A stretch of DNA of 64,000 bases from the NCBI RefSeq assembly GCF_020873875.1, contig NZ_JAHWGU010000002.1, forward strand, positions 409,697-473,696, given 5' to 3'. The notes beneath the pieces were generated by a model. That model worked only from the letters and a program-made list of their open reading frames with translations. It was not told the DNA's origin and did no database searches. Every line of letters begins with the position of its first letter. Position 1 is the stretch's first letter. The DNA is from Actinoplanes sp. DH11. GTDB taxonomy: Bacteria; Actinomycetota; Actinomycetes; Mycobacteriales; Micromonosporaceae. Made by a program: the position numbers and the translations under genes. Below, one piece after another: positions 8,424 through 15,608 of this stretch.

Positions 8424-8648
8424 ATGACAAAGAACGAAAAGCGCCGCGAGTGGACCCTCTATTTTCTGGTCCCGCTGGCCATTCACGCTCTCCTCAGCGC
8501 ATTGACCCTGACCGAACCATTCGCGAACGGTCCGCTGGCGCACTTCTCCGTACGGTTCAGCATCGCTGTCGTGGTCACGGCGGTCGTCGCCGCCATCGCC
8601 TCGGTACGCCGCTCGGCCCGATCGACGACGCATCGCCCCGCCGATTGA
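8424..8648 (+). CDS. Small two-helix membrane protein
   Basis: The 74-residue product begins with a charged MTKNEKRREW, then has two hydrophobic segments (YFLVPLAIHALLSAL and FSIAVVVTAVVAAIA) and a basic tail. Its AT content is higher than that of its neighbours. No strong ribosome site is visible. It could be a real small membrane protein or a chance ORF; the plausible topology favours the former. Function unknown. Confidence 0.45.
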   Translation: MTKNEKRREWTLYFLVPLAIHALLSALTLTEPFANGPLAHFSVRFSIAVVVTAVVAAIASVRRSARSTTHRPAD

Positions 8649-8687
8649 CATTTCTGAAATGGGGTCGCGGCATCGAGCCGGTAACAG

Positions 8688-9368
8688 TCACGGCGCGGAC
8701 GAGTCGGCAGTCAGTCCAAAATCGACGCGGGGGTCGAGGCTCATCCAGTTGTCCCGGGCGGCCGCGGCGGCGCCGTCGGCGTCCCGCGCCTCGCACAGGT
8801 CGATGATGCGGTCGTGCAGGGCCACCGAGCCACGCCCGCTGACCGAGGCGAAGCGCAGCCGCTCCAGCCGCCGCAGCACCGGCGTGAACTGCTCCAGCAC
8901 CGCGCACAGCGCCGGATTGGCGGCGGCGATCACCGGGATGTTGTGGAACTCGTCGTCCGAGGCGATCGCCGCGTCGACGTCGTCGGCCTTCAGGGCGGCC
9001 GCGAAACGCGCGTTCGCCGCCCGCATCGCGGTGATCTCCTCGGCCGACAGCGTGGGCACCGCCTCCCGGACGGCGAGCTCGTGCATCGCCGCGGTGACGG
9101 TCTGCGCGGCCCGCGCGGCCTGGACGTCGAGCGGGCTGACCATCGTGTAACGGCCCGGCTTGGTCTGCACCAGGCCGGTCTCCTCGAGCCTGGTCAACGC
9201 CTCCCGCACCGGGGTGCGGCTCACGCCCAGCCATTGCGCCAGTTCACCGTCGTTGAGCCGCTCTCCCGGCTGCAACGTCCCGTCGACGATCGCGTCCCGG
9301 ATCGAGCGGTACGCGTTCTCCCGCAGCAAGGTCCGCGAGATGACCCCGACACGCTGCGGAATTGGCAT
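8688..9368 (-). CDS. GntR-family regulator, FadR subfamily
   Basis: The 226-residue protein has an N-terminal GntR winged helix (ENAYRSIRDAIVDGTLQPGERLNDGELAQWLGVSRTPVREAL, split over residues about 16-57). An all-helical FCD effector domain follows, with the expected metal-site pattern (SDDEFHN, then ALHDRIIDL). Such proteins repress metabolic genes until a carboxylate or sugar-acid ligand binds. The start at 9368 begins just before the conserved helix. The region before it contains GGAAT...ATTCC arms (around 9359-9381), a weak operator candidate. No obvious target operon is adjacent. Confidence 0.88.
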   Translation of the reverse strand: MPIPQRVGVISRTLLRENAYRSIRDAIVDGTLQPGERLNDGELAQWLGVSRTPVREALTRLEETGLVQTKPGRYTMVSPLDVQAARAAQTVTAAMHELAVREAVPTLSAEEITAMRAANARFAAALKADDVDAAIASDDEFHNIPVIAAANPALCAVLEQFTPVLRRLERLRFASVSGRGSVALHDRIIDLCEARDADGAAAAARDNWMSLDPRVDFGLTADSSAP

Positions 9369-9579
9369 GCAACATATTCCACACCGCATGGCGCAGTACG
9401 TCAACGAGCCACACGCCACTCCACGCATCACGACGCCCGGCTCAGGACCAGGCCTCCACCGCTGACCTGGCGCGCAGTAGCCCGACGACTCGGACTTCGA
9501 CGGCGTCGGCGTCGGCTCGTCGGCGTGCGTCCTGAGAGCATTCAGGATGTCCGAGGACGGGAAGTTGGAAGGGGCGACC

Positions 9580-10077
9580 ATGGTAAATCACCTTCAATCA
9601 GCACGGGTACGCCGGGAGACCTACATCGGCCCGTGGTTGCCCGAACCTGTCGACACGTCGGCCGACCCCTACCTGGGTGCGGAGACCGGCGACGCCCTCG
9701 AGTTGGCCGTGCTGATGCTGCTCGAGAAGTTGACGCCCACCGAGCGGGCGGCCTACGTGCTGCGGGAGGCGTTCGATTATCCGTACGCGAAGATCGCCGT
9801 CATTCTGCGGACCAGCGATACCGCCGTACGCCAGCTGGTGAGCCGGGCCCGCAAGCATGTGACAGGCGAGCGGAAGGCGCCCGTCGACGTCGTGGCCCAG
9901 CGTGAGCTGCTGAGCACGTTCATCACAGCGGCCCGCGCCGGCGATCTCGCGGGCCTGGAGAAACTGTTCGCGGCCGGCGTCGCCAGCATCACCGACGGCA
10001 ACGGTGCCAAGCACGCCGCCCGCCGGGTGGTCGAGGGCGCGACCCCGGTCGCGACGTTCGTCGCGGCGTTCCGCTGA
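9580..10077 (+). CDS. ECF41-like sigma factor lacking the sigma2 domain
   Basis: The 165-residue product starts where the linker of ECF41 sigma factors normally lies (SARVRRETYIGPWLPEP, a hallmark of this group). It continues through a complete sigma4 helix-turn-helix (LLEKLTPTERAAYVLREAF, then TAVRQLVSRARKHV). It ends inside the SnoaL-like C-terminal extension typical of ECF41, roughly 60 residues early. The sigma2 domain, needed for -10 recognition and core binding, is absent from all upstream frames. The ATG at 9580 has a good ribosome site (GGAAGGGG, 5 nt spacing), so it may be expressed. Either it is a decayed gene or a sigma4-only DNA-binding protein; the motif array at 10934-11064 makes the second idea worth testing. 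Confidence 0.8.
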   Translation: MVNHLQSARVRRETYIGPWLPEPVDTSADPYLGAETGDALELAVLMLLEKLTPTERAAYVLREAFDYPYAKIAVILRTSDTAVRQLVSRARKHVTGERKAPVDVVAQRELLSTFITAARAGDLAGLEKLFAAGVASITDGNGAKHAARRVVEGATPVATFVAAFR

Positions 10078-10098
10078 GCGCGCCGCACCCGACGGCAG

Positions 10099-10126
10099 AC
10101 GGCCCGCACCATCCGGTGCGGGCCGT
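10099..10126. terminator. Bidirectional terminator hairpin
   Basis: A perfect 12-bp stem (ACGGCCCGCACC / GGTGCGGGCCGT) with an ATCC loop lies between the convergent sigma-like and oxidoreductase genes. Confidence 0.8.
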
Positions 10127-10137
10127 CGCTCGACCGC

Positions 10138-10878
10138 CTACTTCCTGGCCGCGAGCCACTCCCGGAAAGTGGTCGTGGCGAGGTGGGCGTCCCCCTTCGC
10201 GATAAGCGCGTCGCCCGGCACCGCGGCGAACATGCCCGCCGCCGGGTCCACCACGATCTGGCGCTTGTCACCGTTCGCCTCGAGCGCGATCCGGCCGAGC
10301 TCGTCGAGCGTGAACACCTCCGGGCCGGCGACGTCGCGGTAGCCGTTGAGCGGCGCACCGACACTCACCTCGGCCACTTCGGCGGCGATGTCGGCCGAGG
10401 CGAGCGGCTGCACCGGCGTGGCGGGCAGGCGCACGGTGTTCTCGTCGGAGGTCCACGACAGCACCGCGGGCACGAACTCGAAGAACTGTGTGGCCCGCAC
10501 GATCGACCACGGCACCGGTCCGGCCTTGAGGATGTCCTCCTGCAACACCTTGGCCCGGTAGTAGTCCAGGCCGGGCACCTGGTCGACCCCGACGATCGAC
10601 AGGATCACCGCGTGCCCGACGTCCTGGCGCCGAGCGGCGGCCACCATGTTCTCCATCGTCGTACGGAAGAAGTCCGGCGACCTGTCGTCGAAGGTGGGCG
10701 AGTTGGTCAGGTTCACCACCACGCCGGCACCCTTCAGACCGTCGTCGAGCCCTTCGCCGCTGAGCAGGTCGACACCGCTCGACGGCGACAGCGGCACCGC
10801 CTCGTGCCCCTGCTCGGTGAGCAGCCTGACGACCTGGGAGCCGATGAGACCGGTCCCGCCCAGCACTGCGATCTTCAT
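10138..10878 (-). CDS. NmrA/SDR-type NAD(P)-binding oxidoreductase
   Basis: The 246-residue protein opens with a Rossmann dinucleotide-binding motif (MKIAVLGGTGLIGSQVV) and has the atypical SDR/NmrA pattern (VVNLTNSPTF; YYRAKVLQE with Tyr and Lys; SIVRATQFFEF). ECF41 sigma genes are characteristically next to a COE gene, meaning carboxymuconolactone decarboxylase, oxidoreductase or epimerase. This is such an oxidoreductase, convergent with the truncated ECF41 gene. The start at 10878 gives the canonical N-terminus; an alternative three codons upstream adds MVR. Five tandem -35-like boxes pointing at this gene lie upstream. Substrate unknown. Confidence 0.88.
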   Translation of the reverse strand: MKIAVLGGTGLIGSQVVRLLTEQGHEAVPLSPSSGVDLLSGEGLDDGLKGAGVVVNLTNSPTFDDRSPDFFRTTMENMVAAARRQDVGHAVILSIVGVDQVPGLDYYRAKVLQEDILKAGPVPWSIVRATQFFEFVPAVLSWTSDENTVRLPATPVQPLASADIAAEVAEVSVGAPLNGYRDVAGPEVFTLDELGRIALEANGDKRQIVVDPAAGMFAAVPGDALIAKGDAHLATTTFREWLAARK

Positions 10879-10920
10879 ACGAACCACAACCCTTCGCTGT
10901 CACTGCCTTGTCAACACGTT

Positions 10921-10947
10921 GACCGGACAGCCCCGCGAGTTGTGACA
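10921..10947 (-). promoter_or_regulatory. ECF41-type promoter candidate for the oxidoreductase gene
   Basis: On the minus strand TGTCACA (10947-10941) is followed after 16 nt by GGTC (10924-10921). The known ECF41 promoter is TGTCACA, about 16 nt, CGTC. The -10 matches three of four bases and lies about 43 nt before the ATG at 10878. It uses the array unit nearest the gene. Confidence 0.5.
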
Positions 10948-11064
10948 TGCGCCGGCACCGCGAGTTGTGACATGCGCCGGCACCGCGTGTTGTGACATGC
11001 GCCGGCGCCGCGTGTTGTGACATGCGCCGGCACCGCGTGTTGTGACATGCGCCGGCACCGCGTG
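10934..11064. repeat. Five tandem 25-bp repeats each carrying TGTCACA
   Basis: Units begin at 10934, 10959, 10984, 11009 and 11034, with a 6-bp partial sixth copy. The plus-strand unit is CGCGWGTTGTGACATGCGCC followed by GGCRC. Reverse-strand TGTCACA boxes lie at 10941, 10966, 10991, 11016 and 11041, exactly 25 bp apart and all oriented towards the oxidoreductase gene. The period is not a multiple of three, so the array is not a protein repeat. It has no unique spacers, so it is not a CRISPR array. Confidence 0.9.
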
Positions 11065-11367
11065 CCCCCGTGCCGGCCTTCGCTCCACGCAGCCGCGCCG
11101 CCGTCCGCTTACGAGCAGCTGTGGGCCGAGGTCCGCCCGTCGTGACCGGACCGGCCAGCTGAGCGACGCAGCACGGAACGGCGCGAAATGATCAGTAAAT
11201 ACGGTGAAGAATGCGCCCGCGCGGGCCGGGCAACATCCCCGAAACCTTGGCCGACCATAAAGTCAGCAATCGTAGTCAGTCAATGCTTCTGGTTTGCAGG
11301 AATGTTGCAGTGGCACCAACCGTAAACGTCTTGCCAAGGCATCGGCACTTCTTCTAACCTCACCCGA

Positions 11368-11381
11368 GGAAAGCGCTTTCC
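11368..11381. promoter_or_regulatory. Palindrome GGAAAGCGCTTTCC before pectate lyase gene
   Basis: A perfect 14-bp palindrome of the kind bound by LacI-family sugar regulators lies 46 bp before the pectate lyase start. The rest of the 363-bp gap (11065-11427) shows an AT-rich stretch around 11180-11360 consistent with a promoter, but I see no further gene. Confidence 0.55.
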
Positions 11382-11427
11382 CCCCGCTAGAGGCGCTCGC
11401 CCATCCCCACACGAAGGTGAGAGATCA

Positions 11428-12648
11428 ATGAGAAGACCCGTCGCTCTGCGATGGATCGCCGTGACGGCCACCGCTGTCACGACCGCCGCGACCATGGTGG
11501 CCCTGACGTCGACGCAGGCCCTGGCCGCGGACAATTTGAGCCTCGGCGCGGGCGCCGACGGTTCCAGCAAGGCCAGCGGCACCAGTTACGGCAATGTCCG
11601 CGACGGCAACACCGGCACCCACTGGGCGCCGGCCGGCGCGACGGGCTACGTCTCGGTCAAGTGGGGCAGCGCCACGACGGTGTCCTCGGCCGTCGTCAAG
11701 CAGGCATCCGGCGGCGGCTCCATCAGCGCCTGGCGGCTGCTCAATGCCGACTCGGGAAGTGTTCTCGCCGGCGGCAGCGGCAGCCCGAGCACCATCACCT
11801 TCTCCTCGACGTCGCTGAAGAAGCTGACGTTCGAGATCACCAGCGCGTCCGGTGCGCCGCGGATCGCCGAGTTGGAGACGTACAACGGCGGCTCGACCCC
11901 CACCAGCAGTCCCACCGCGAGCCCGACAAGCAGTCCCACCGCCGGCCCGAGCCCGACCAGCGGCACCGGCACCCCGACCGGCGCGTGGCCGTCGTCGGCC
12001 GGCTCAGTGACGATCAACGGCACGGTCTCCGTCTCCGGCACGTTCGACGGCGGCATGAAGACCTACTGCTGCATCGGTGACGGCTCACAGGGCGAATCAC
12101 AGGACCCGATGTTCAAGATCGCCAACGGCGGCACCCTGCAGAACGTCATCCTCGGCTCCCCGGCCGGCGACGGCGTGCACTGCGAGGGCACCTGCACCAT
12201 CCGCAACGTGTGGTGGAACGACATCGGCGAGGACGCCGCGACCTTCAAGGGCACCGGCGGCGGAACCAGTTACGTCATCGGCGGCGGCGCCCGGTCGGGC
12301 AGCGACAAGACGTTCCAGCACAACGGCAACGGCACGGTCAGCATCTCCGGCTTCTACCTCAGCGGCTCCGGCAAGCTGTACCGGGGCTGCGGCAACTGCA
12401 CCAGCTCGTACCAGCGCCACGTGAAGATCGACAACGTGCTGCTGAACAACATCGACATGGTGGCCGGCATCAACAGCAACTGGGGCGACACCGCCACGAT
12501 CACCCGGGTCACGCTGACCAGCAGCTCCGGGGCCACGGTCTGCGGCAAGTACCAGGGCGTCGCCAAGGGCAGCGAGCCGAAATACCTCGGCGAGGGCTGG
12601 AACGACGCCAACTGCAAGGTCAACCGCAGCGACGTCACGTTCAAGTAG
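11428..12648 (+). CDS. Secreted pectate lyase, PL3 family, with N-terminal carbohydrate-binding domain
   Basis: The 406-residue precursor has a Sec signal peptide ending near ALAADN. A discoidin/F5-8-type binding domain (about residues 35-155), a Ser/Thr/Pro linker (about 157-190) and a C-terminal PL3 parallel beta-helix follow. The PL3 core shows the paired-Cys and helix-ladder pattern of the family (DGVHCEGTCTIRNVWWNDIG, EDAATFKG). The enzyme should cleave polygalacturonate outside the cell by Ca-dependent beta-elimination. A LacI-type palindrome lies upstream and a strong hairpin follows, so it is probably a single-gene unit. Confidence 0.9.
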   Translation: MRRPVALRWIAVTATAVTTAATMVALTSTQALAADNLSLGAGADGSSKASGTSYGNVRDGNTGTHWAPAGATGYVSVKWGSATTVSSAVVKQASGGGSISAWRLLNADSGSVLAGGSGSPSTITFSSTSLKKLTFEITSASGAPRIAELETYNGGSTPTSSPTASPTSSPTAGPSPTSGTGTPTGAWPSSAGSVTINGTVSVSGTFDGGMKTYCCIGDGSQGESQDPMFKIANGGTLQNVILGSPAGDGVHCEGTCTIRNVWWNDIGEDAATFKGTGGGTSYVIGGGARSGSDKTFQHNGNGTVSISGFYLSGSGKLYRGCGNCTSSYQRHVKIDNVLLNNIDMVAGINSNWGDTATITRVTLTSSSGATVCGKYQGVAKGSEPKYLGEGWNDANCKVNRSDVTFK

Positions 12649-12661
12649 GCCCGGACCCGCG

Positions 12662-12699
12662 GAGGCCGCCGGCACCTCGATGGAGGTGCCGGCGGCCTC
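12662..12699. terminator. Strong terminator hairpin
   Basis: A perfect 17-bp stem (GAGGCCGCCGGCACCTC and its complement) with a GATG loop lies between the convergent pectate lyase and secreted-protein genes. Confidence 0.85.
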
Positions 12700-12717
12700 T
12701 ACCGTCCCCTTCCCCGA

Positions 12718-13197
12718 TCAGCAGGCGTACGGATAGACGAAGTACGTGGTGGTGGCACCGATGAAGTGCTGGCCCGCCCCGAGGTCGGGTGATTGACGGT
12801 AGGACAGTCCGCCGTTGTCGGATCGGTACTGAACAGTGCAGTAACCCTGGCCGGTGAACCATCCACCCGTGGTGCCCCAGGCGAAGTAGGTGTCGCTGAA
12901 CCGGTAGGCGGGCAGTTTCCGGTCGTACCAGCCCTCCTGGTACTGGCCGTCGGCGCGCTTCTTACGGATGACGCCGATCGCGCCGTGCCATCCGTTGTAG
13001 ACGTAGTTCGTCGGGGCGAGAGCGCGGCGCGGCGGGAGCGTCGCCATGATCCGGCGCAGGGCCGCATCGGCCTCCTCGGAGCTGCGGGCCACGCCGGCGA
13101 GCGCCGGCAGCGGTGACGCGGCCTCCGCGACACCCGCCGTCGACAACGCGAGAGCGACCGACGTGGTGAGGGCTGCCAGCCAACGGAACCGTTTCAT
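12718..13197 (-). CDS. Small secreted protein of unknown function
   Basis: The 159-residue precursor starts at MKRFRW with a GGACGGAG ribosome site. A Sec signal peptide is likely cleaved after GVAEA. The mature part is rich in Tyr, Trp and Gly (TNYVYNGWHGAIGVIRKK, YFAWGTTGGWFTGQGYCTV) and ends in YPYAC, with two Cys that could pair. I do not recognise the family. A longer upstream start is possible but would bury the signal peptide. Confidence 0.7.
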   Translation of the reverse strand: MKRFRWLAALTTSVALALSTAGVAEAASPLPALAGVARSSEEADAALRRIMATLPPRRALAPTNYVYNGWHGAIGVIRKKRADGQYQEGWYDRKLPAYRFSDTYFAWGTTGGWFTGQGYCTVQYRSDNGGLSYRQSPDLGAGQHFIGATTTYFVYPYAC

Positions 13198-13301
13198 CGC
13201 CAACTCCGTCCGGTTTCTGCCCGGCGCCGTGCCGGACGGAGCAACTGTATCGATGAGTGACAATGTTTTGTTCGATCATCGAGCAGACGGCCGAGCGGCG
13301 G

Positions 13302-13324
13302 CGCTGCGGTGGGAGGCCGCAGCG
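13302..13324. terminator. Terminator hairpin after the repeat-protein gene
   Basis: CGCTGCGG and CCGCAGCG form a perfect 8-bp stem with a 7-nt loop, 20 bp past the stop of the leftward gene ending at 13345. Confidence 0.55.
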
Positions 13325-13344
13325 GCGCCGATGGTCAGCGATGG

Positions 13345-14922
13345 TCAGCGGATGACCGGGGTGTCGGTCGGGTTACCGCCGTAAAGGTGCTGGGCCAGGA
13401 TCTGGTCACCGGTCCGGATGTTCTTGATGTGCCACTGACCGTTGCTCTTGCGGTAGACGCCGATCTCGCTGAACCCGTCACCGTTGTAGTCAGCGGCCAC
13501 CGGAACATCCGACGGATCCCCGCCGTACGAGTGCTGCGCCAGCAGCTGGTCCCCGGTCCGGTAACTCTTCACGTGCCACTGACCGTTGCCCTTGCGGTAC
13601 ACCCCGAAATCGTCGTACCCGTCACCATCGAAATCACCGACCACCGGCAGATCCGACGGGTCACCACCGTACGAGTGCTGGGCCAGCAACTGCTGACCGT
13701 TGCGCACACTCTTCACGTGCCACTGACCGACAGCCTGCCGGTAGACACCGATCTCGTCGAACCCGTCGTTGTTGAAGTCCCCCACCACCGGAATGTCGCT
13801 CGGTGCCCCGCCGTACGAATGCTGCGCCAGGATCTGCTCACCGGTCCGGTAACTCTTCACATGCCACTGACCGTTGCCCTTGCGGTACACCCCGAAATCG
13901 TCGAACCCGTCACCATCGAAATCACCGACCACCGGGATGTCCGACGGATCCCCGCCGTACGAATGCTGCGCCAGCAACTGCTGACCGTTGCGCACGTTCT
14001 TCACATGCCACTGACCCACAGCCTTGCGATACACCCCGATCTCGTTGACACCGTCACCGTTGAAGTCACCCGACACCGGAACATCCGACGGATCCCCGCC
14101 GTACGCATGACTGCCCACGATCTGATCACCGGTCGCCACACTCTTGATGTTCCACAACCCGTTCCCCGTCCGATACAACGCGATCTCCGCCCGACCATCA
14201 CCGTCGAAATCGCCGGCCGTCGTGTTGTTGCGGCCCGCCGTCCACCAGGTGGTCTGCTTGCGGGCGCCGGGCCAGCTGAAGCTGAAGTGGATGTGGTCGG
14301 TGTGCGCGCTCTCGCCGCTGTACGGCTGCCAGCCGGCCGAGGCCTCGCTGGCGTGCCAGATCTGCCGGTTCCAGATCAGGTACATGATGCCGAGGCGCCG
14401 GGCGTTGGCGTGCTTGTTGCCGTGCACATCGGTGGCGAGCAGCCAGTTCAGGATGGAGTCGGCGATCGCCTTCTGGGACGCGTTGTTGACGTTCAGCATG
14501 TAGTCGAGCGCCCGGCCCTCCTTGTGCTCACTGCGTCCGCCCTCGCCGCAGTCCCGGGTGAAGTAACCGGTGTGGTCGCCGTAGGTCTGGTCCAGCAGTG
14601 CCTGCAGCGCGACCGGTCCGGGCTTCGCGACCGGGTCGCAGGTGCTCTGCCCGTCGGAGGCCGCGTAGGCGTCGATGGCCGGCCCGAAGTTCGGCGTCTT
14701 CGGCACCCGCGGGTCGGCTGCCGCGACCCGCAGCGCCGACGAGCCGGCGCTCCGGTTGGAACCGTCGGTCAGCAGGGCCTCGGCGAACTCGCTCTCGCCC
14801 TCGATGACGGCCGGCTTGGGCGGGTCTGCCGCGAACGCGGGGGCCGCGGCGAGCGGGCTGAGCACGGAGCACGCGGCGGCCAGCAGCGCGGCCTTGTACG
14901 TGCGGCGCATGAAGATGTTCAC
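13345..14922 (-). CDS. Secreted protein: M15-like domain plus six FG-GAP/VCBS-type repeats
   Basis: The 525-residue precursor starts at a GTG (14922) with GGGGAG 7 nt upstream and has a signal peptide ending near AFAADP. The N-terminal domain (about residues 80-235) carries SEHKEGRALDY and HTDHIHFSF. These are metal-binding His/Asp patterns of the ARB-07466/D-Ala-D-Ala carboxypeptidase-like group seen in wall-associated proteins. Six 48-residue repeats follow (GDFDGDGFDDFGVYR, GQWHVK, LAQHSYGG), an FG-GAP-type calcium-binding propeller pattern. A role at the cell wall, hydrolytic or binding, is inferred. It is monocistronic. Confidence 0.82.
   Translation of the reverse strand: MNIFMRRTYKAALLAAACSVLSPLAAAPAFAADPPKPAVIEGESEFAEALLTDGSNRSAGSSALRVAAADPRVPKTPNFGPAIDAYAASDGQSTCDPVAKPGPVALQALLDQTYGDHTGYFTRDCGEGGRSEHKEGRALDYMLNVNNASQKAIADSILNWLLATDVHGNKHANARRLGIMYLIWNRQIWHASEASAGWQPYSGESAHTDHIHFSFSWPGARKQTTWWTAGRNNTTAGDFDGDGRAEIALYRTGNGLWNIKSVATGDQIVGSHAYGGDPSDVPVSGDFNGDGVNEIGVYRKAVGQWHVKNVRNGQQLLAQHSYGGDPSDIPVVGDFDGDGFDDFGVYRKGNGQWHVKSYRTGEQILAQHSYGGAPSDIPVVGDFNNDGFDEIGVYRQAVGQWHVKSVRNGQQLLAQHSYGGDPSDLPVVGDFDGDGYDDFGVYRKGNGQWHVKSYRTGDQLLAQHSYGGDPSDVPVAADYNGDGFSEIGVYRKSNGQWHIKNIRTGDQILAQHLYGGNPTDTPVIR
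13348..14214 (-). repeat. Six 144-bp coding repeats with alternating A/B types
   Basis: The repeats encode 48-residue units. Units 2 and 4 share AVGQWHVK and VRNGQQLLAQ; units 3 and 5 share GNGQWHVK and SYRTG. The DNA therefore shows a second period of 288 bp, the mark of duplication of a two-unit block. Confidence 0.85.
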
Positions 14923-14953
14923 GGTGATTCTCCCCAAAGTTCTCGGAACGGTT

Positions 14954-15214
14954 TCACAACAAGCGCCACCGCGTTAATCGCGGCGTACTGAGAATGGTGG
15001 TGTTGATGAGCTTCCGAATGGCGTCGTCGGATTCGAATTGATCCATTGCGACGGTGAAAGCGGCGATGCGGAGGCATTCATCTCCCCGGCAGACCCGGAG
15101 ATGCTCGACCGGATCCGTCATCGAACGGTGGTGCCATAACCGGCTGCGCATCCATTCCGGGGCGATGTCCACCCGGCCTTTTAATGGCGCGATACGGGCT
15201 ATGGACAGGAGCAT
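14954..15214 (-). CDS. Small protein of unknown function, coupled to upstream peptide gene
   Basis: The 86-residue product (MLLSIARIAPLKGRVDIAPE...) contains a compact core, HLRVCRGDECLRIAAFTV, with a Cys-x3-Glu-Cys pair, then a helix (DDAIRKLINTTI). It is soluble-looking. Its ATG overlaps the stop of the upstream gene (TGATG), so it should be translated by coupling. I do not recognise the family. The pair is divergent from a TrmB/LuxR-type regulator, which may control it. Confidence 0.65.
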   Translation of the reverse strand: MLLSIARIAPLKGRVDIAPEWMRSRLWHHRSMTDPVEHLRVCRGDECLRIAAFTVAMDQFESDDAIRKLINTTILSTPRLTRWRLL

Positions 15215-15414
15215 CAGGGTGCCGTGGATCCCCAGCCGAAGCCGGCCATCGTCGCGTCCGCGGCGGCGCCGAGCCCGAACTCTCCCGGCAGCGCACCGGC
15301 GAGTGCGTCCATCGGGTCGCCGGTGATCGCCGCCGCGGCAACCGCCGCCGCGCCGACGAGAATGGCGATCCGGCGGACCAGGACAGTGGGCGCAAGACTC
15401 CGGAAGGCAAACAT
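15214..15414 (-). CDS. Small hydrophobic secreted or membrane peptide
   Basis: The 66-residue product has a basic N-terminus (MFAFRSLAPTVLVRR), one hydrophobic helix (IAILVGAAAVAAAAITG) and a Gly/Ala-rich tail (ALPGEFGLGAAADATMAGFG). GGGGA lies 9 nt before the ATG. The layout fits an exported peptide or a single-pass membrane peptide. It is first in a two-gene unit with the 86-residue protein, and its promoter region faces that of the TrmB/LuxR-type regulator at 15609. A signal-peptide or bacteriocin-like role is only a guess. Confidence 0.6.
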   Translation of the reverse strand: MFAFRSLAPTVLVRRIAILVGAAAVAAAAITGDPMDALAGALPGEFGLGAAADATMAGFGWGSTAP

Positions 15415-15608
15415 GATTCAGTCCCCGTTCTGAAGCATTTGATTGACTCCCGGCTTTCCGTTCTCGCCGGGGCTGACTCAATGATTGCTTTCGGAGAGGC
15501 CGAAGTCAGTACCTGCGACCCGGCGTGATCACGCCTGGCGTATTGACGCCCACCGTAGATCGTTTAGGGTGTTGGTACGCGGCACGGGGGCTGCGGAAAG
15601 GGTGATTC

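Noticed and set aside
10934..11064. CRISPR array
   Set aside because: The units are contiguous with no unique spacers, and no cas genes are present.
10900..11088. Leftward ORF reading HVTTRGAGACHN-type repeats
   Set aside because: It is only a translation of the 25-bp array, whose period is not a multiple of three. It has no ribosome site.
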